Below are positions 18,636 through 27,097 of a DNA stretch of 32,384 bases, in pieces. The notes beneath the pieces are model-generated. The model was not told the DNA's origin. It saw only the letters and a list, made by a program, of their open reading frames with translations, and made no database searches. This DNA is from Flavobacteriaceae bacterium. Lineage in GTDB: Bacteria; Bacteroidota; Bacteroidia; Flavobacteriales; Flavobacteriaceae. The number at the start of each line of letters is the position of its first letter. Positions within the stretch are counted from its first letter, which is position 1. The DNA lies in NCBI GenBank assembly GCA_002721275.1, contig PBJZ01000010.1, positions 48,708 through 81,091 on the forward strand. The letters run 5' to 3'. The translations under genes were made by a program, and so were the position numbers.

Positions 18636-19130
18636 ATGAAAAGAAATAGAAATTTATATTTACTCCTATTTACTATAATTTTTCAATTCTGTGCTGACAA
18701 CTCCGTTTATAAAAGTTACAAGGATTTCGAAAATGGATGGAAATTAAATGATACTGTTTTTTTCAAATTTAGAACTTCGGTTGATAAAAAATGTGATATC
18801 CAATTTCATATCAGAAATGACAATGATTATCAATATTCAAATCTTTTTCTTATTGCCTCATTAGAAGAGGATAATTATGAGGTTAGAAAGGATACACTAG
18901 AATATTTGATGGCTGATAAGGAAGGAAACTTATTGGGTAGACGATATGGTAATATTAGAGAAAGTTTTCTGACATGGGTTAATGAATTTGATTTTAAAAG
19001 TAATTCAGATTATTTAGTCACTATAAACCACGCAATGAGAAAAAACGGAGAAGAAAAAGGCATAAAATCATTACAAGGTATAATAACCTTAGGAATTAAG
19101 GTTTCTGAAAAAATTTATGATAATGAGTAA
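18636..19130 (+). CDS. gldH: Gliding motility lipoprotein GldH
   Basis: The 164-residue protein has the GldH pattern: a short signal ending at Cys19 (an imperfect lipobox, FQFC), NGWKLNDTV, the conserved IRNDNDYQYSNLFLI, DTLEYLMADKEG, and NHAMRKNGEEKGI followed by LQGIITLGI. GldH is an outer-membrane or periplasmic lipoprotein needed for gliding in Flavobacterium; its exact role is not settled. It overlaps the penicillin-binding protein gene by 14 bp, so the two are probably co-translated. Confidence 0.93.
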   Translation: MKRNRNLYLLLFTIIFQFCADNSVYKSYKDFENGWKLNDTVFFKFRTSVDKKCDIQFHIRNDNDYQYSNLFLIASLEEDNYEVRKDTLEYLMADKEGNLLGRRYGNIRESFLTWVNEFDFKSNSDYLVTINHAMRKNGEEKGIKSLQGIITLGIKVSEKIYDNE

Positions 19131-21426
19131 TAGTGTTAATTACCCAAAAATTGTTATTGTAGCAATCTGGTCTCTTATTGTAGTATCGATTTTTGTTGTT
19201 TTGTATGTTTTTTTCTCAGCAGCAAATGGCTCATTTGGTCCCATGCCTGATTTACAACAACTTGAAAATCCTAAAACTAATTTGGCAACACAAATAATTT
19301 CTTCTGACGGAGAAATTTTAGGTAAATTTTACTACCAAGACAACAGAACACCCATTCAATTCGATGAGCTTCCCACGAACATTGTTAATGCTTTAATTGC
19401 TACTGAAGATGAGAGGTTTTATGATCATTCTGGAATTGATTGGAAAAGAACTATAAGTGCGGTTTTATTTCTTGGAAAAAGAGGTGGGGCTAGTACAATT
19501 ACTCAGCAGCTTGCTAGACAACTTTTTGTTGGGGTAAGATCTAGAAACCTTAAGGAAGCTATTATTCAAAAAATAAAAGAATGGGTTCTTTCTGTTCAGC
19601 TAGAAAGAAGATATACTAAAAAAGAAATAATAGCAATGTATCTAAATATATATGATTTTGGATATAATGCAGATGGAATCCGTTCAGCTGCAAAAATATT
19701 TTTTGATTCAAATCCATTAGAACTTAAAATTGAACAATCAGCAATGTTAATTGGAATGTTGAAGAACTCATCATATTATAATCCTATTAGAAGACCAGAG
19801 TTAGTTGAGAAAAGAAGAAATATTGTAATTAGACAAATGGTTCGTAATAAATATATAAATAAAGAATTTGCAGATTCTATTATAAAACTCCCACTTGAAA
19901 TCAAATATACCCCTGAATCTCATAGAGAGGGTTTAGCAACATATTTTAGGGCCTACTTACAAGAGTTTATGAAAGATTGGATAAATAAAAATCCAAAGGA
20001 AGATGGAACAAAATACAATATATATAGAGACGGGCTAAAAATTTTCACAACTATTGATTCCAAATTACAAGAAATTGGTGAAGAGGCTGTAAAAAGTCAT
20101 ATGAAAAATTTACAAAAAGAATTTTTCATTCAAAATAGACCATCAAATAATGAAACCGCTCCTTTCCTAGAATTAAGAGAAGGGCAGATTGATACTCTAA
20201 TGGAAAGATCAGCATATAGATCTGAACGTTGGAGAAATAAGGTTAATTCTGGTTGGGATAAGGATAAAATTTTATTAAATTTTACCGAACCTACAGAGAT
20301 GTCAGTATTTTCTTGGCGAGGTGAAATTGATACTGTAATGTCTCCAATGGATTCAATAAGGTATTACAAACATTTTTTAAGAGCCTCAATGATGTCCATG
20401 GAGCCACAGACAGGTCACGTTAAAGTTTGGATTGGGGGATATGATTATAAACATTTTCAATATGACCAGGTGAAGCAAGGGAAAAGACAAATAGGATCAA
20501 CATTCAAACCATTCCTATATGCAACTGCAATCGATCAGTTAAAGTTATCACCCTGTGATATTTTACCCGATGCACTTTTTTGTATTGAACCAATGAAACA
20601 CGGAAATATTGACGCTTGGTGTCCAAAAAATTCCGGTGATAAATATGGTCGTAACAGAACCTTAAAAAATGCATTAGCAAACTCAGTTAATACAATAAGC
20701 GCAAGACTTATGGATAAAGTTGGTCCAAGACCGGTTATTAATCTTGCAAAAAAAATGGGTATTAGTTCGAGAATACCACCTGTTCCCTCAATTGCACTTG
20801 GTACTCCTGATTTTAGTTTATTTGAAATGGTAGGTGCATATAGCACATTTGCTAATAGAGGAATTTATGTAAAACCAGTTATGGTCTCAAGAATTGAAGA
20901 CAAAAACGGAACTGTCATATATGAAAGTATACCAGAGACAGAAGATGTTTTATCTGAAGAGGCGGCATACGTCACAGTAAGTTTAATGAAAGGGGTTACT
21001 GAGCATGGTTCAGGAGCTAGATTAAGACATGCAGGCTTAGAAGAAGAGAGTTATATCTATAAAAATATAGTTACTGGCTATCCCTATATTTTCGAAAATC
21101 CAATAGCTGGAAAAACAGGAACCACTCAAAATCAGAGTGATGGTTGGTTTATGGGCATGGTTCCTAATCTGGTAACTGGAGTTTGGGTGGGAGGTGAAGA
21201 CCGATCAATTCATTTTGATGAAATTGCATATGGTCAAGGAGCAACAATGGCTTTACCAATATGGGGACAGTTTATGAAAAATGTATACCTAAATCCTGAG
21301 CTTGGAGTTTCAAATGAGGATTTTATGGAGCCTGGGAATCTCACAATTAATTTAGATTGTGAGAAATTTTCTAAACAAATTTTTTCAGATAATGAAGATG
21401 AGGATCTGGATAGTTTAGGGTTTTAA
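19117..21426 (+). CDS. Class A penicillin-binding protein (PBP1A type)
   Basis: The 769-residue bifunctional enzyme polymerises and cross-links peptidoglycan. After one membrane anchor (about residues 10-32) comes the glycosyltransferase 51 domain with ATEDERFYDHSGIDW near residue 95 and GASTITQQLARQ. The transpeptidase domain has SxxK at Ser461 (GSTFKPF), SVN at 523-525, and KTG at 666 (GKTGTTQ). All catalytic motifs are intact. The start may be either 19117 or the in-frame ATG at 19123. It follows gldH with overlap, placing a gliding lipoprotein and a wall synthase in one unit. Confidence 0.96.
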   Translation: MIMSNSVNYPKIVIVAIWSLIVVSIFVVLYVFFSAANGSFGPMPDLQQLENPKTNLATQIISSDGEILGKFYYQDNRTPIQFDELPTNIVNALIATEDERFYDHSGIDWKRTISAVLFLGKRGGASTITQQLARQLFVGVRSRNLKEAIIQKIKEWVLSVQLERRYTKKEIIAMYLNIYDFGYNADGIRSAAKIFFDSNPLELKIEQSAMLIGMLKNSSYYNPIRRPELVEKRRNIVIRQMVRNKYINKEFADSIIKLPLEIKYTPESHREGLATYFRAYLQEFMKDWINKNPKEDGTKYNIYRDGLKIFTTIDSKLQEIGEEAVKSHMKNLQKEFFIQNRPSNNETAPFLELREGQIDTLMERSAYRSERWRNKVNSGWDKDKILLNFTEPTEMSVFSWRGEIDTVMSPMDSIRYYKHFLRASMMSMEPQTGHVKVWIGGYDYKHFQYDQVKQGKRQIGSTFKPFLYATAIDQLKLSPCDILPDALFCIEPMKHGNIDAWCPKNSGDKYGRNRTLKNALANSVNTISARLMDKVGPRPVINLAKKMGISSRIPPVPSIALGTPDFSLFEMVGAYSTFANRGIYVKPVMVSRIEDKNGTVIYESIPETEDVLSEEAAYVTVSLMKGVTEHGSGARLRHAGLEEESYIYKNIVTGYPYIFENPIAGKTGTTQNQSDGWFMGMVPNLVTGVWVGGEDRSIHFDEIAYGQGATMALPIWGQFMKNVYLNPELGVSNEDFMEPGNLTINLDCEKFSKQIFSDNEDEDLDSLGF

Positions 21427-21474
21427 AATAGGGAATCCATTAAACTTTAACGATAAATTTTTTTCTGGAAATTT

Positions 21475-21864
21475 TTAACATCCTCTTCCAACTTTTCTAA
21501 TTTTAATATTTCTGTTTCTATTCTCAGACTTTTTCCCTTCGTCACCAAAAATACCAGAAAAATAATTGTACCGATCCCTATAATTTCTTCGCATAGACCT
21601 CATATTTTCTGAACTTCTGTCTACACCAATTCTATTTTTATTATACGATCTTCCATTTGTCCTGTCTTTTAAAGACCATTTTTTTTTATTTAAACGCAGA
21701 TCATTTCTTTCAAAAGGCCTGTAATCTTTCTTAAGAGATTTTATTTTGTTCAAATCAACCTCGTTAACTGCAGAGTTTGGATTATTTTTTTCTAATAAAG
21801 AGTTTTTGATAGGAATAAATTCATTTTCTTGGGCATTGAGTGAAAATGCAAATATTAAAATCAT
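21475..21864 (-). CDS. Small exported basic protein of unknown function
   Basis: The frame encodes 129 residues: a hydrophobic signal-like start (MILIFAFSLNAQ) and a very basic, Arg/Asn-rich body (RRNYRDRYNYFSGIFG, then ENRNRNIKIRKVGRGC). I do not recognise it. The signal sequence lacks the usual basic n-region. An in-frame ATG AAA AAG AGA lies upstream at 21888, but a TAA (21876-21874) separates it from the rest. Either the shorter start is used or the gene is damaged at its signal peptide. It lies convergent to the PBP gene. Confidence 0.6.
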   Translation of the reverse strand: MILIFAFSLNAQENEFIPIKNSLLEKNNPNSAVNEVDLNKIKSLKKDYRPFERNDLRLNKKKWSLKDRTNGRSYNKNRIGVDRSSENMRSMRRNYRDRYNYFSGIFGDEGKKSENRNRNIKIRKVGRGC

Positions 21865-21929
21865 TAATATTACTTATCTCTTTTTCATTCAAAAATGTAT
21901 AAATATCAAATAAAAGTTTATAATTAAAA

Positions 21930-22388
21930 TTAATTGTCAGATTCATACCACTCAGCGTAGGCAGTTGCTGTCTCTGTTAATTTTAAAGAATAGAGGGCTA
22001 TATTTGAAGGTAATTTTTTCTTAATTTTTTTTGCAAAATCTACTACAAGCATCTCACATGTGGGCTGAAAATTAACTTTTATAATTTTATTTCCTCTTTC
22101 TTCCATCTCATCTGCCATTAATTTGTGTGGAGATTTATAATTTAAGACAGTTGCATGATCAAAAGGTATGACAATTTCCTCGCGAACTATTTTTTTTAAA
22201 TCAGAAAAATCTATAATCATACCATGTTTTACATCATCAGGGTTATTTATTGGGCAACCAATCACGGTTACACTTAGTTTATAACTGTGACCATGGACAT
22301 TTTTGCAGAGCCCATCATAACCATGAATTGCGTGTGCTGCCTCGAATGTAAATTTTTTTGTAATTCTTATTTTATCATCCATAATCAT
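21930..22388 (-). CDS. queD: 6-carboxy-5,6,7,8-tetrahydropterin synthase (QueD)
   Basis: The 152-residue protein belongs to the 6-pyruvoyl tetrahydropterin synthase / QueD family, which converts dihydroneopterin triphosphate to 6-carboxytetrahydropterin early in queuosine/7-deazaguanine synthesis. Zinc ligands are seen in FEAAHAI and VHGHSY, the catalytic Cys in GLCKNVHGH, and the pterin-binding end in LKLTETATAYAEW. MIMDD or the in-frame MDD six bases later may be the start. It lies 8 bp after the GNAT gene, so the two probably form one transcript. Confidence 0.92.
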   Translation of the reverse strand: MIMDDKIRITKKFTFEAAHAIHGYDGLCKNVHGHSYKLSVTVIGCPINNPDDVKHGMIIDFSDLKKIVREEIVIPFDHATVLNYKSPHKLMADEMEERGNKIIKVNFQPTCEMLVVDFAKKIKKKLPSNIALYSLKLTETATAYAEWYESDN

Positions 22389-22396
22389 TAAGGCAA

Positions 22397-22897
22397 TTAA
22401 ATTATTTTTTCATAACAATGGAAAGGATATTCACTTTGATTAGGAAGGAAAATATTTTCCAGCTTAACATATCCTCTAATTTCATAAAATTTTATATTCC
22501 TTAGATTTTTGCTAAATGTATCCAATCTAATTGAAACATAATTATTTTTTTTCGCAAAATTTTCTGCATATTCCATCATGGATTTAGCCAATCCAATTTT
22601 TTGATAATCTGGGTGTACTGCAAGCCTGTGAATATAAAGATTTTTATAATCTTTGGTAAGCCATGATATATCATTGTAAACTAAATCTTTTTTTTCAGAT
22701 AATACAATACAACCTCTAACTAAATTTTCAATTTCAATTACATAAAGACTCTTGTTTAGTACATCTTTTTTAAAAATATCTTTCGAAGGGTAGTTTTCAT
22801 TCCATTGAAAAATATTATCATCAATCATTTTCTTAGCACACCTTTCGGCAATATTTTTTACAACATCTAAATCTAAAAGATTGGCTTTTCTAGTCAT
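22397..22897 (-). CDS. GNAT family N-acetyltransferase
   Basis: The 166-residue protein has the GNAT fold: motif A is RLAVHPDYQKIGLAKSMMEYAE (Q/RxxGxG/A acetyl-CoA loop), preceded by a strand pair around YVIEIENLVRGCIVL, and motif B around FYEIRGYVKLE. It should transfer an acetyl group from acetyl-CoA to an amine, but the substrate cannot be told. It is upstream of queD on the same strand with an 8-bp gap. Confidence 0.85.
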   Translation of the reverse strand: MTRKANLLDLDVVKNIAERCAKKMIDDNIFQWNENYPSKDIFKKDVLNKSLYVIEIENLVRGCIVLSEKKDLVYNDISWLTKDYKNLYIHRLAVHPDYQKIGLAKSMMEYAENFAKKNNYVSIRLDTFSKNLRNIKFYEIRGYVKLENIFLPNQSEYPFHCYEKII

Positions 22898-22969
22898 TTT
22901 TTACAAAATTTTATATACAATGTTAGTTGATGTACAATTAGTTTTATATTTAAATAAAAACTTTTTTTG

Positions 22970-23842
22970 TTGAAAACCAAATATTGCCTTTCGTTATCTC
23001 TAGTCTTTTTTGCTTTTTATGTGTCAGGTCAATCTTATGTCGAATTATCAGTTGACAATGATCTTTATTTTAGAACAGATCATTATTATTCAAGCGGGAT
23101 ATTCCTTTCATATGGTAAAAAGAAAGAAAACCATATTCAATATTGGACATTTGCTCAACATATTTACAATCCTTCGTTAAGATATACTGATGATATAACA
23201 ATTATGGATTATCCATACAGTGGTTGGTTATTTATTCAGTCTGAGAAAGAATATTTAATAAATGAAAATTCGAGTTATAGTTATGGAATTGAGCTTGGAG
23301 TAACAGGTGATGCCTCTCTAGCTAAAACTTTTCAAAACTTTTATCACAAGACCTTTTTAAACCTGCCCGAATTGACATGGGTAGGCGCTCAACCTCAGAG
23401 AATACATTTTGGAATTTTTGGGCAAATAAATAAGGTCATTTCTCTAACAAATGATATTCATTTATTAGGTCAAGTCTACAGTAAGTTGTCATCACACACA
23501 ACCAATATAATAGGACGTGTAGGAATAATGATGGGTTCAAAAAACCTTCTTCCATTTAAAAGAACTAACATAAACTCTAATGAAGATTCGACTGGAATAT
23601 ACTTTGGAACTACGCAAGAGTACAGACCTCACGATTTTACTTTAAGTGGAAGTTTTCGAGATGATGAATCAGCGTTAATTCTTCCAAGTATAAAGTACAG
23701 AAATAATTTTGAGGTAGGTATCTATGCTAGAAAAGATAAATGGTCATTATCTGTTTTATATCAAATTATGAGTAAGTTTACACCTGATCAATTATTCAAT
23801 AAACACGAGGTTTTAAACATTACCATAAGAAAATCAATTTAG
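22970..23842 (+). CDS. LpxR-like outer membrane lipid A deacylase (DUF2219)
   Basis: The roughly 290-residue protein has a signal peptide (KTKYCLSLSLVFFAFYVSGQ) and the family N-terminal strand DNDLYFRTDHYYSSGI, which matches the LpxR motif in which Asn-Asp and a Thr-Asp/Ser-Gly pair shape the active site. Amphipathic beta strands of an outer-membrane barrel continue to the end. LpxR removes the 3'-acyloxyacyl group of lipid A. No ATG exists in frame before the signal peptide. TTG codons at 22967 or 22970 are the only good starts, behind an in-frame TAA. Its 3' end overlaps the next, convergent gene by 9 bp. Confidence 0.82.
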   Translation: MKTKYCLSLSLVFFAFYVSGQSYVELSVDNDLYFRTDHYYSSGIFLSYGKKKENHIQYWTFAQHIYNPSLRYTDDITIMDYPYSGWLFIQSEKEYLINENSSYSYGIELGVTGDASLAKTFQNFYHKTFLNLPELTWVGAQPQRIHFGIFGQINKVISLTNDIHLLGQVYSKLSSHTTNIIGRVGIMMGSKNLLPFKRTNINSNEDSTGIYFGTTQEYRPHDFTLSGSFRDDESALILPSIKYRNNFEVGIYARKDKWSLSVLYQIMSKFTPDQLFNKHEVLNITIRKSI

Positions 23843-24502
23843 TTTTTGTTTTGGCTTATCTAAAGGATTTTTGAAAAAAGTTTCAATTTTCAATGAGAGA
23901 CCTCTAAAATTATTTGGATAAATTCCCACCTGGTTTTTTCTTGAGCCTTTCAAGTACTCATATTGAATCCCAATGTGTAATCTTTTCCAGATTTTATAAT
24001 TGAACCCAAAAAAAATACCAAGGGAGCTATCAAATAGATCATCTAAATAATTGTTAGAATTATCGTTTGGATTAATATATTCAGAGTTTTTAGCTGATAA
24101 TAAATAGTAGTATTTTACACCAGACTCAATATATAATTTCCTGCTCGGATAGAGTCTTATTGAAAAAGGAATAGTCAAATAATTTAAATTATCTTTTGAG
24201 CCATTAAAGTATCCAAGGTATTTATAATTGACTTCATTAAATTCCAATCCTGTTCCAAAACCAAAACTCTTAGAATTTAGTTTTTGAATCATAAAACCCA
24301 ACCCTTTGCCAGGACGAATTTTAGTATAATTTTGGTCTGAATTGATTAAATTAAATTTTGCATAAAATGAATAATTCCATTTATGAAAAAAATTATCTGG
24401 GTCAGGTCCTTTTCTATATTGTTTATACAAGTTTTTGTCTCCCTGACCATATGAGAGAGTTAGTTTAAAAACTAAAAATAATAAGAAATAAAATCGAAAC
24501 AT
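23834..24502 (-). CDS. Outer membrane beta-barrel protein of unknown function
   Basis: The 222-residue protein has a signal peptide (MFRFYFLLFLVFKLTLSYGQ) and then alternating amphipathic strands with aromatic girdle residues (GFGFGTGLEFNEVNYKY type strands, YIESGVKYYYLLSA, LHIGIQYEYLKGS), typical of an eight-stranded porin-like barrel. A specific function is not visible. The start at 24502 is preferred because it begins the signal peptide directly; MLMYIRK seven codons upstream is possible. It is convergent with the LpxR-like gene, overlapping by 9 bp. Confidence 0.75.
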   Translation of the reverse strand: MFRFYFLLFLVFKLTLSYGQGDKNLYKQYRKGPDPDNFFHKWNYSFYAKFNLINSDQNYTKIRPGKGLGFMIQKLNSKSFGFGTGLEFNEVNYKYLGYFNGSKDNLNYLTIPFSIRLYPSRKLYIESGVKYYYLLSAKNSEYINPNDNSNNYLDDLFDSSLGIFFGFNYKIWKRLHIGIQYEYLKGSRKNQVGIYPNNFRGLSLKIETFFKNPLDKPKQKLN

Positions 24503-24562
24503 CTTTCTAATATACATTAACAAATCTTTATTAAATGTATAGTAAAGCGAGATAGTTTTATT

Positions 24563-24570
24563 TACTTTTG
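24563..24570 (+). promoter_or_regulatory. Promoter -7 box of the aminotransferase gene
   Basis: TACTTTTG is an exact TAnnTTTG match 18 bp before the ATG at 24589. The -33 region lacks a clear TTG. Confidence 0.45.
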
Positions 24571-24588
24571 TTCATCTTTTTTAAGTGT

Positions 24589-25920
24589 ATGGCTAAGGAT
24601 ATTGAAAATGAAATATTAAGAAATAGTTTAAAGTACACTCTTTTTGAATGGAGAAAGCAGTCAGATTTTAATCCTTTAAATATTGATAAGGCAGAGGGAG
24701 TTTATTTGATAGATCACAACAAAAATAAAATTTTGGACTTTTCATCAGGGCTAATTAATGTAAACATAGGTCATGGTGATAAAAGAGTTACTGATGCTGT
24801 AGTAGAACAAATGAACAAGGTTAGTTATGTAAATCCCTCCACCATAACACAAGTCAGGGGAGAGTTGGGTAAGAAATTATCTCAAATATGCCCCGGCAAT
24901 TTAAACAAATCTTTCTTCACTATCTGTGGCGCAACAGGTATTGAAAATGCAATTAAATTAGCAAGAATTTACACTGGAAGACATAAGATATTAACAAGAT
25001 ATCGATCATACCATGGCTCTACTATGGGAGCTATGTCAGCCGGTGGAGATCCAAGAAAACTTAGAGTAGATAGTCAGATGGGACCTAATTTTATTCATTT
25101 AGAAATTCCATATGCATATAGATCAACAGGAGATGATTGGGAGCAGAACTCATTCGATCATTTAGATAGAATATTAGAATACGAAGGCCCAGAAAATTTT
25201 GCAGCTATAATTATGGAGGGTGAATCTGGAAGTTCTGGATGTCTTAAACTACCATCGGGATATTTTAAAAAATTAAGAGACGTTTGTAATAAGTATGGAA
25301 TTTTGCTGATAGCTGACGAAGTTATGAGTGGTTTTGGGCGGACTGGTGAATGGTTTGGAATTAATAATCATGAAGTTGTTCCTGATATTATGGTTATGGC
25401 CAAGGGAATTACATCAGGATATCTACCTTTTGGGGCTGTTCAAGTCAGTGATTCGATTGCAAGTTATTTTGACGAAAAGGAATTAATGATAGGCTTAACA
25501 TACTCAGCTCATCCAGTGTCATGTGCAGCCGCATTGAGAGTTATAAGTATTTATGAGGAAGATAATCTTATAAACAATGCAAAGAAAATGGGAGAGTATC
25601 TTCAGAAGCAAGTTCTAAAGATGAAATCAGACCATCCATCTATTGGAGACTACAGAAACACTGGGCTTCTTGGGTGTATCGAATTAGTTAAGAGTAAAAA
25701 AACGAAAGAACCAATTGTTAGTTTTCATGCCAAATCTAAAGAACTGAATATTATAAATCAAATCAAACTAAAAACTTCTGAACTAGGGATGAATGTTTTT
25801 ATTAAGGGTAATTATATATTTATTGCTCCTCCTTTGTGTATAAATACAAGTCAAATAGATGATGGTCTAAATATCTTATCAGAGGCATTAAAAATCTCTG
25901 ATAAAGTATGCCATGATTAA
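24589..25920 (+). CDS. Class III pyridoxal-phosphate aminotransferase
   Basis: The 443-residue protein is a fold-type I, class III aminotransferase: the phosphate-binding CGATGIENAIKLAR, YRSYHGST, the cofactor-holding Asp in LLIADEVMSGFGRTG, and the Schiff-base lysine in MAKGITSGYLPFG. The family covers omega-amino acid, beta-alanine, taurine, 4-aminobutyrate and adenosylmethionine-8-amino-7-oxononanoate aminotransferases. The overall pattern looks like the omega-amino acid:pyruvate branch, but the substrate cannot be set from sequence alone. MAKDIENEI at 24589 is the natural start behind the promoter-like box. Its stop overlaps the convergent lipoprotein gene by 4 bp. Confidence 0.9.
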   Translation: MAKDIENEILRNSLKYTLFEWRKQSDFNPLNIDKAEGVYLIDHNKNKILDFSSGLINVNIGHGDKRVTDAVVEQMNKVSYVNPSTITQVRGELGKKLSQICPGNLNKSFFTICGATGIENAIKLARIYTGRHKILTRYRSYHGSTMGAMSAGGDPRKLRVDSQMGPNFIHLEIPYAYRSTGDDWEQNSFDHLDRILEYEGPENFAAIIMEGESGSSGCLKLPSGYFKKLRDVCNKYGILLIADEVMSGFGRTGEWFGINNHEVVPDIMVMAKGITSGYLPFGAVQVSDSIASYFDEKELMIGLTYSAHPVSCAAALRVISIYEEDNLINNAKKMGEYLQKQVLKMKSDHPSIGDYRNTGLLGCIELVKSKKTKEPIVSFHAKSKELNIINQIKLKTSELGMNVFIKGNYIFIAPPLCINTSQIDDGLNILSEALKISDKVCHD

Positions 25921-26387
25921 TTTATTCCGCCAACATATGATTTAACAACAGGATTCATAGCTTGAATCTTTTTCTTAAAATCTTTATTTATATCACCCAA
26001 AACAGTTAGTTTTTGAATTTTGAAAAGTTCTTGAAATTTAACATTTATTGGAGAGCCTAAAACCTTATTTCCAAGATTTTCCCATACGTTTTTATTCTCA
26101 AATACTTCTATTAAAGTTCCACTTTGATTTTCTTCATTTAAAAACCACTCAAATCTCACAATTCCTGAATCATCCAGATTAAAGAATAGCGGACATTGTT
26201 CATCTCGTATGAATTTTTTTATTACTTCTACATTATCAGAATATGAAACTTCAACTAAAACAGTTACTTGGTTATTATTAATATTTAATTCTTTTTTCAT
26301 TTTATTGATGTGATTATTTTCTTTCTTAATCTCAGTGCAATTATTAAATGAGATTAGAAAAATTAGTATAAAAAATGTTCTTTTCAT
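25917..26387 (-). CDS. Small lipoprotein with a possible ABM-like (antibiotic monooxygenase fold) domain
   Basis: The 156-residue protein has a signal sequence ending SFNNC (Cys17, an imperfect lipobox) and a domain reading TVLVEVSYSDNVEVIKKFIRD, CPLFFNLDDSG, RFEWFLNEENQSGTLIEVFENKNVWENLG, which resembles the small ferredoxin-like quinol monooxygenase/ABM fold. The usual catalytic residues are not evident, so the activity is uncertain. It overlaps the aminotransferase stop by 4 bp. Confidence 0.65.
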   Translation of the reverse strand: MKRTFFILIFLISFNNCTEIKKENNHINKMKKELNINNNQVTVLVEVSYSDNVEVIKKFIRDEQCPLFFNLDDSGIVRFEWFLNEENQSGTLIEVFENKNVWENLGNKVLGSPINVKFQELFKIQKLTVLGDINKDFKKKIQAMNPVVKSYVGGIN

Positions 26388-26421
26388 TACAAATAGATTT
26401 AAATTAATTTAGTCAATTTTT

Positions 26422-26793
26422 TCAAGGTGACTTAATCTTGAATGCATGTTTTATAAGTTTATCCATGGAAGTATACTCCAAGGTTTTTTCGTGAGTCGCT
26501 TCCAAAATTACTTTCGGTGCTTTTCCTTCTTTTTCTGCTTCAATCCATCTTGTAACACAAAGGCACCATTTGTCACCTTCCTTTAAGCCAGGAAAGTTGT
26601 AATAAGGCATGGGTGTGATTAAGTCGTTCCCTTTTAATGCTGAAAATTCTAAAAACTCATTTGTCATTATAGCACATACTGTATGTGTACCAGTATCTTC
26701 TGAAACAGTTCTACATAAGCCGTCTCTGAAATACCCTGTCATTGGTTTTGTACAACAAATTTGAATAGGTTCTCCAAAAACATTTTTTTCCAT
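26422..26793 (-). CDS. DUF2237 family protein
   Basis: The 123-residue protein matches DUF2237: NVFGEPIQICCTKPMTGYFRDGLC, TDTGTHTVCA-type segment (here SEDTGTHTVCAIMT), DLITPMPYYNFPGLKEGDKWCLCVTRW, and EATHEKTLEY. The family is widespread and well conserved, with cysteines and histidine that could bind metal, but has no known function. It sits between the small lipoprotein and the 56-residue membrane protein on the same strand. Confidence 0.87.
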   Translation of the reverse strand: MEKNVFGEPIQICCTKPMTGYFRDGLCRTVSEDTGTHTVCAIMTNEFLEFSALKGNDLITPMPYYNFPGLKEGDKWCLCVTRWIEAEKEGKAPKVILEATHEKTLEYTSMDKLIKHAFKIKSP

Positions 26794-26844
26794 ATCTCAG
26801 ATCTATAAATTAAAATTCATTTATTTAAAGTGCATCAATTTAAC

Positions 26845-27015
26845 TTACAGAATAAATTCGTATATAATTACAGTAATAATTATTCCTCCAATGATGTGAA
26901 TAACTCTAAATCCTTCAAGACCAAATTTTTTTAAAAACCAATAATTAATTCGAAACCTAATTGGAATTAATCTATCAAGAAATTTTTTTTCAAATGTTAC
27001 TTTATTTTTATCCAT
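26845..27015 (-). CDS. Short membrane protein (56 aa)
   Basis: ATG at 27015 opens a 56-residue frame: MDKNKVTFEKKFLDRLIPIR, then NYWFLKKFGLEGFRVIH, and a C-terminal hydrophobic stretch IIGGIIITVIIYEFI. It has a basic amphipathic N-terminal half and one membrane helix at the C-terminus. The order (basic front, tail anchor) and the tight fit between the DUF2237 gene and the divergent lipoprotein gene support a real gene. I do not recognise a family. Confidence 0.65.
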   Translation of the reverse strand: MDKNKVTFEKKFLDRLIPIRFRINYWFLKKFGLEGFRVIHIIGGIIITVIIYEFIL

Positions 27016-27097
27016 ATTGACAAGCTACAAAATAAATGGTATTTTTAAAAAAATTAAGTTAAGCTATCTCAAAAATTTTAAAACAGAATCTAATAAC

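Noticed and set aside
20535-20846. 103-codon minus ORF inside the penicillin-binding protein gene
   Set aside because: Antisense to the conserved transpeptidase domain; composition follows the complementary codons.
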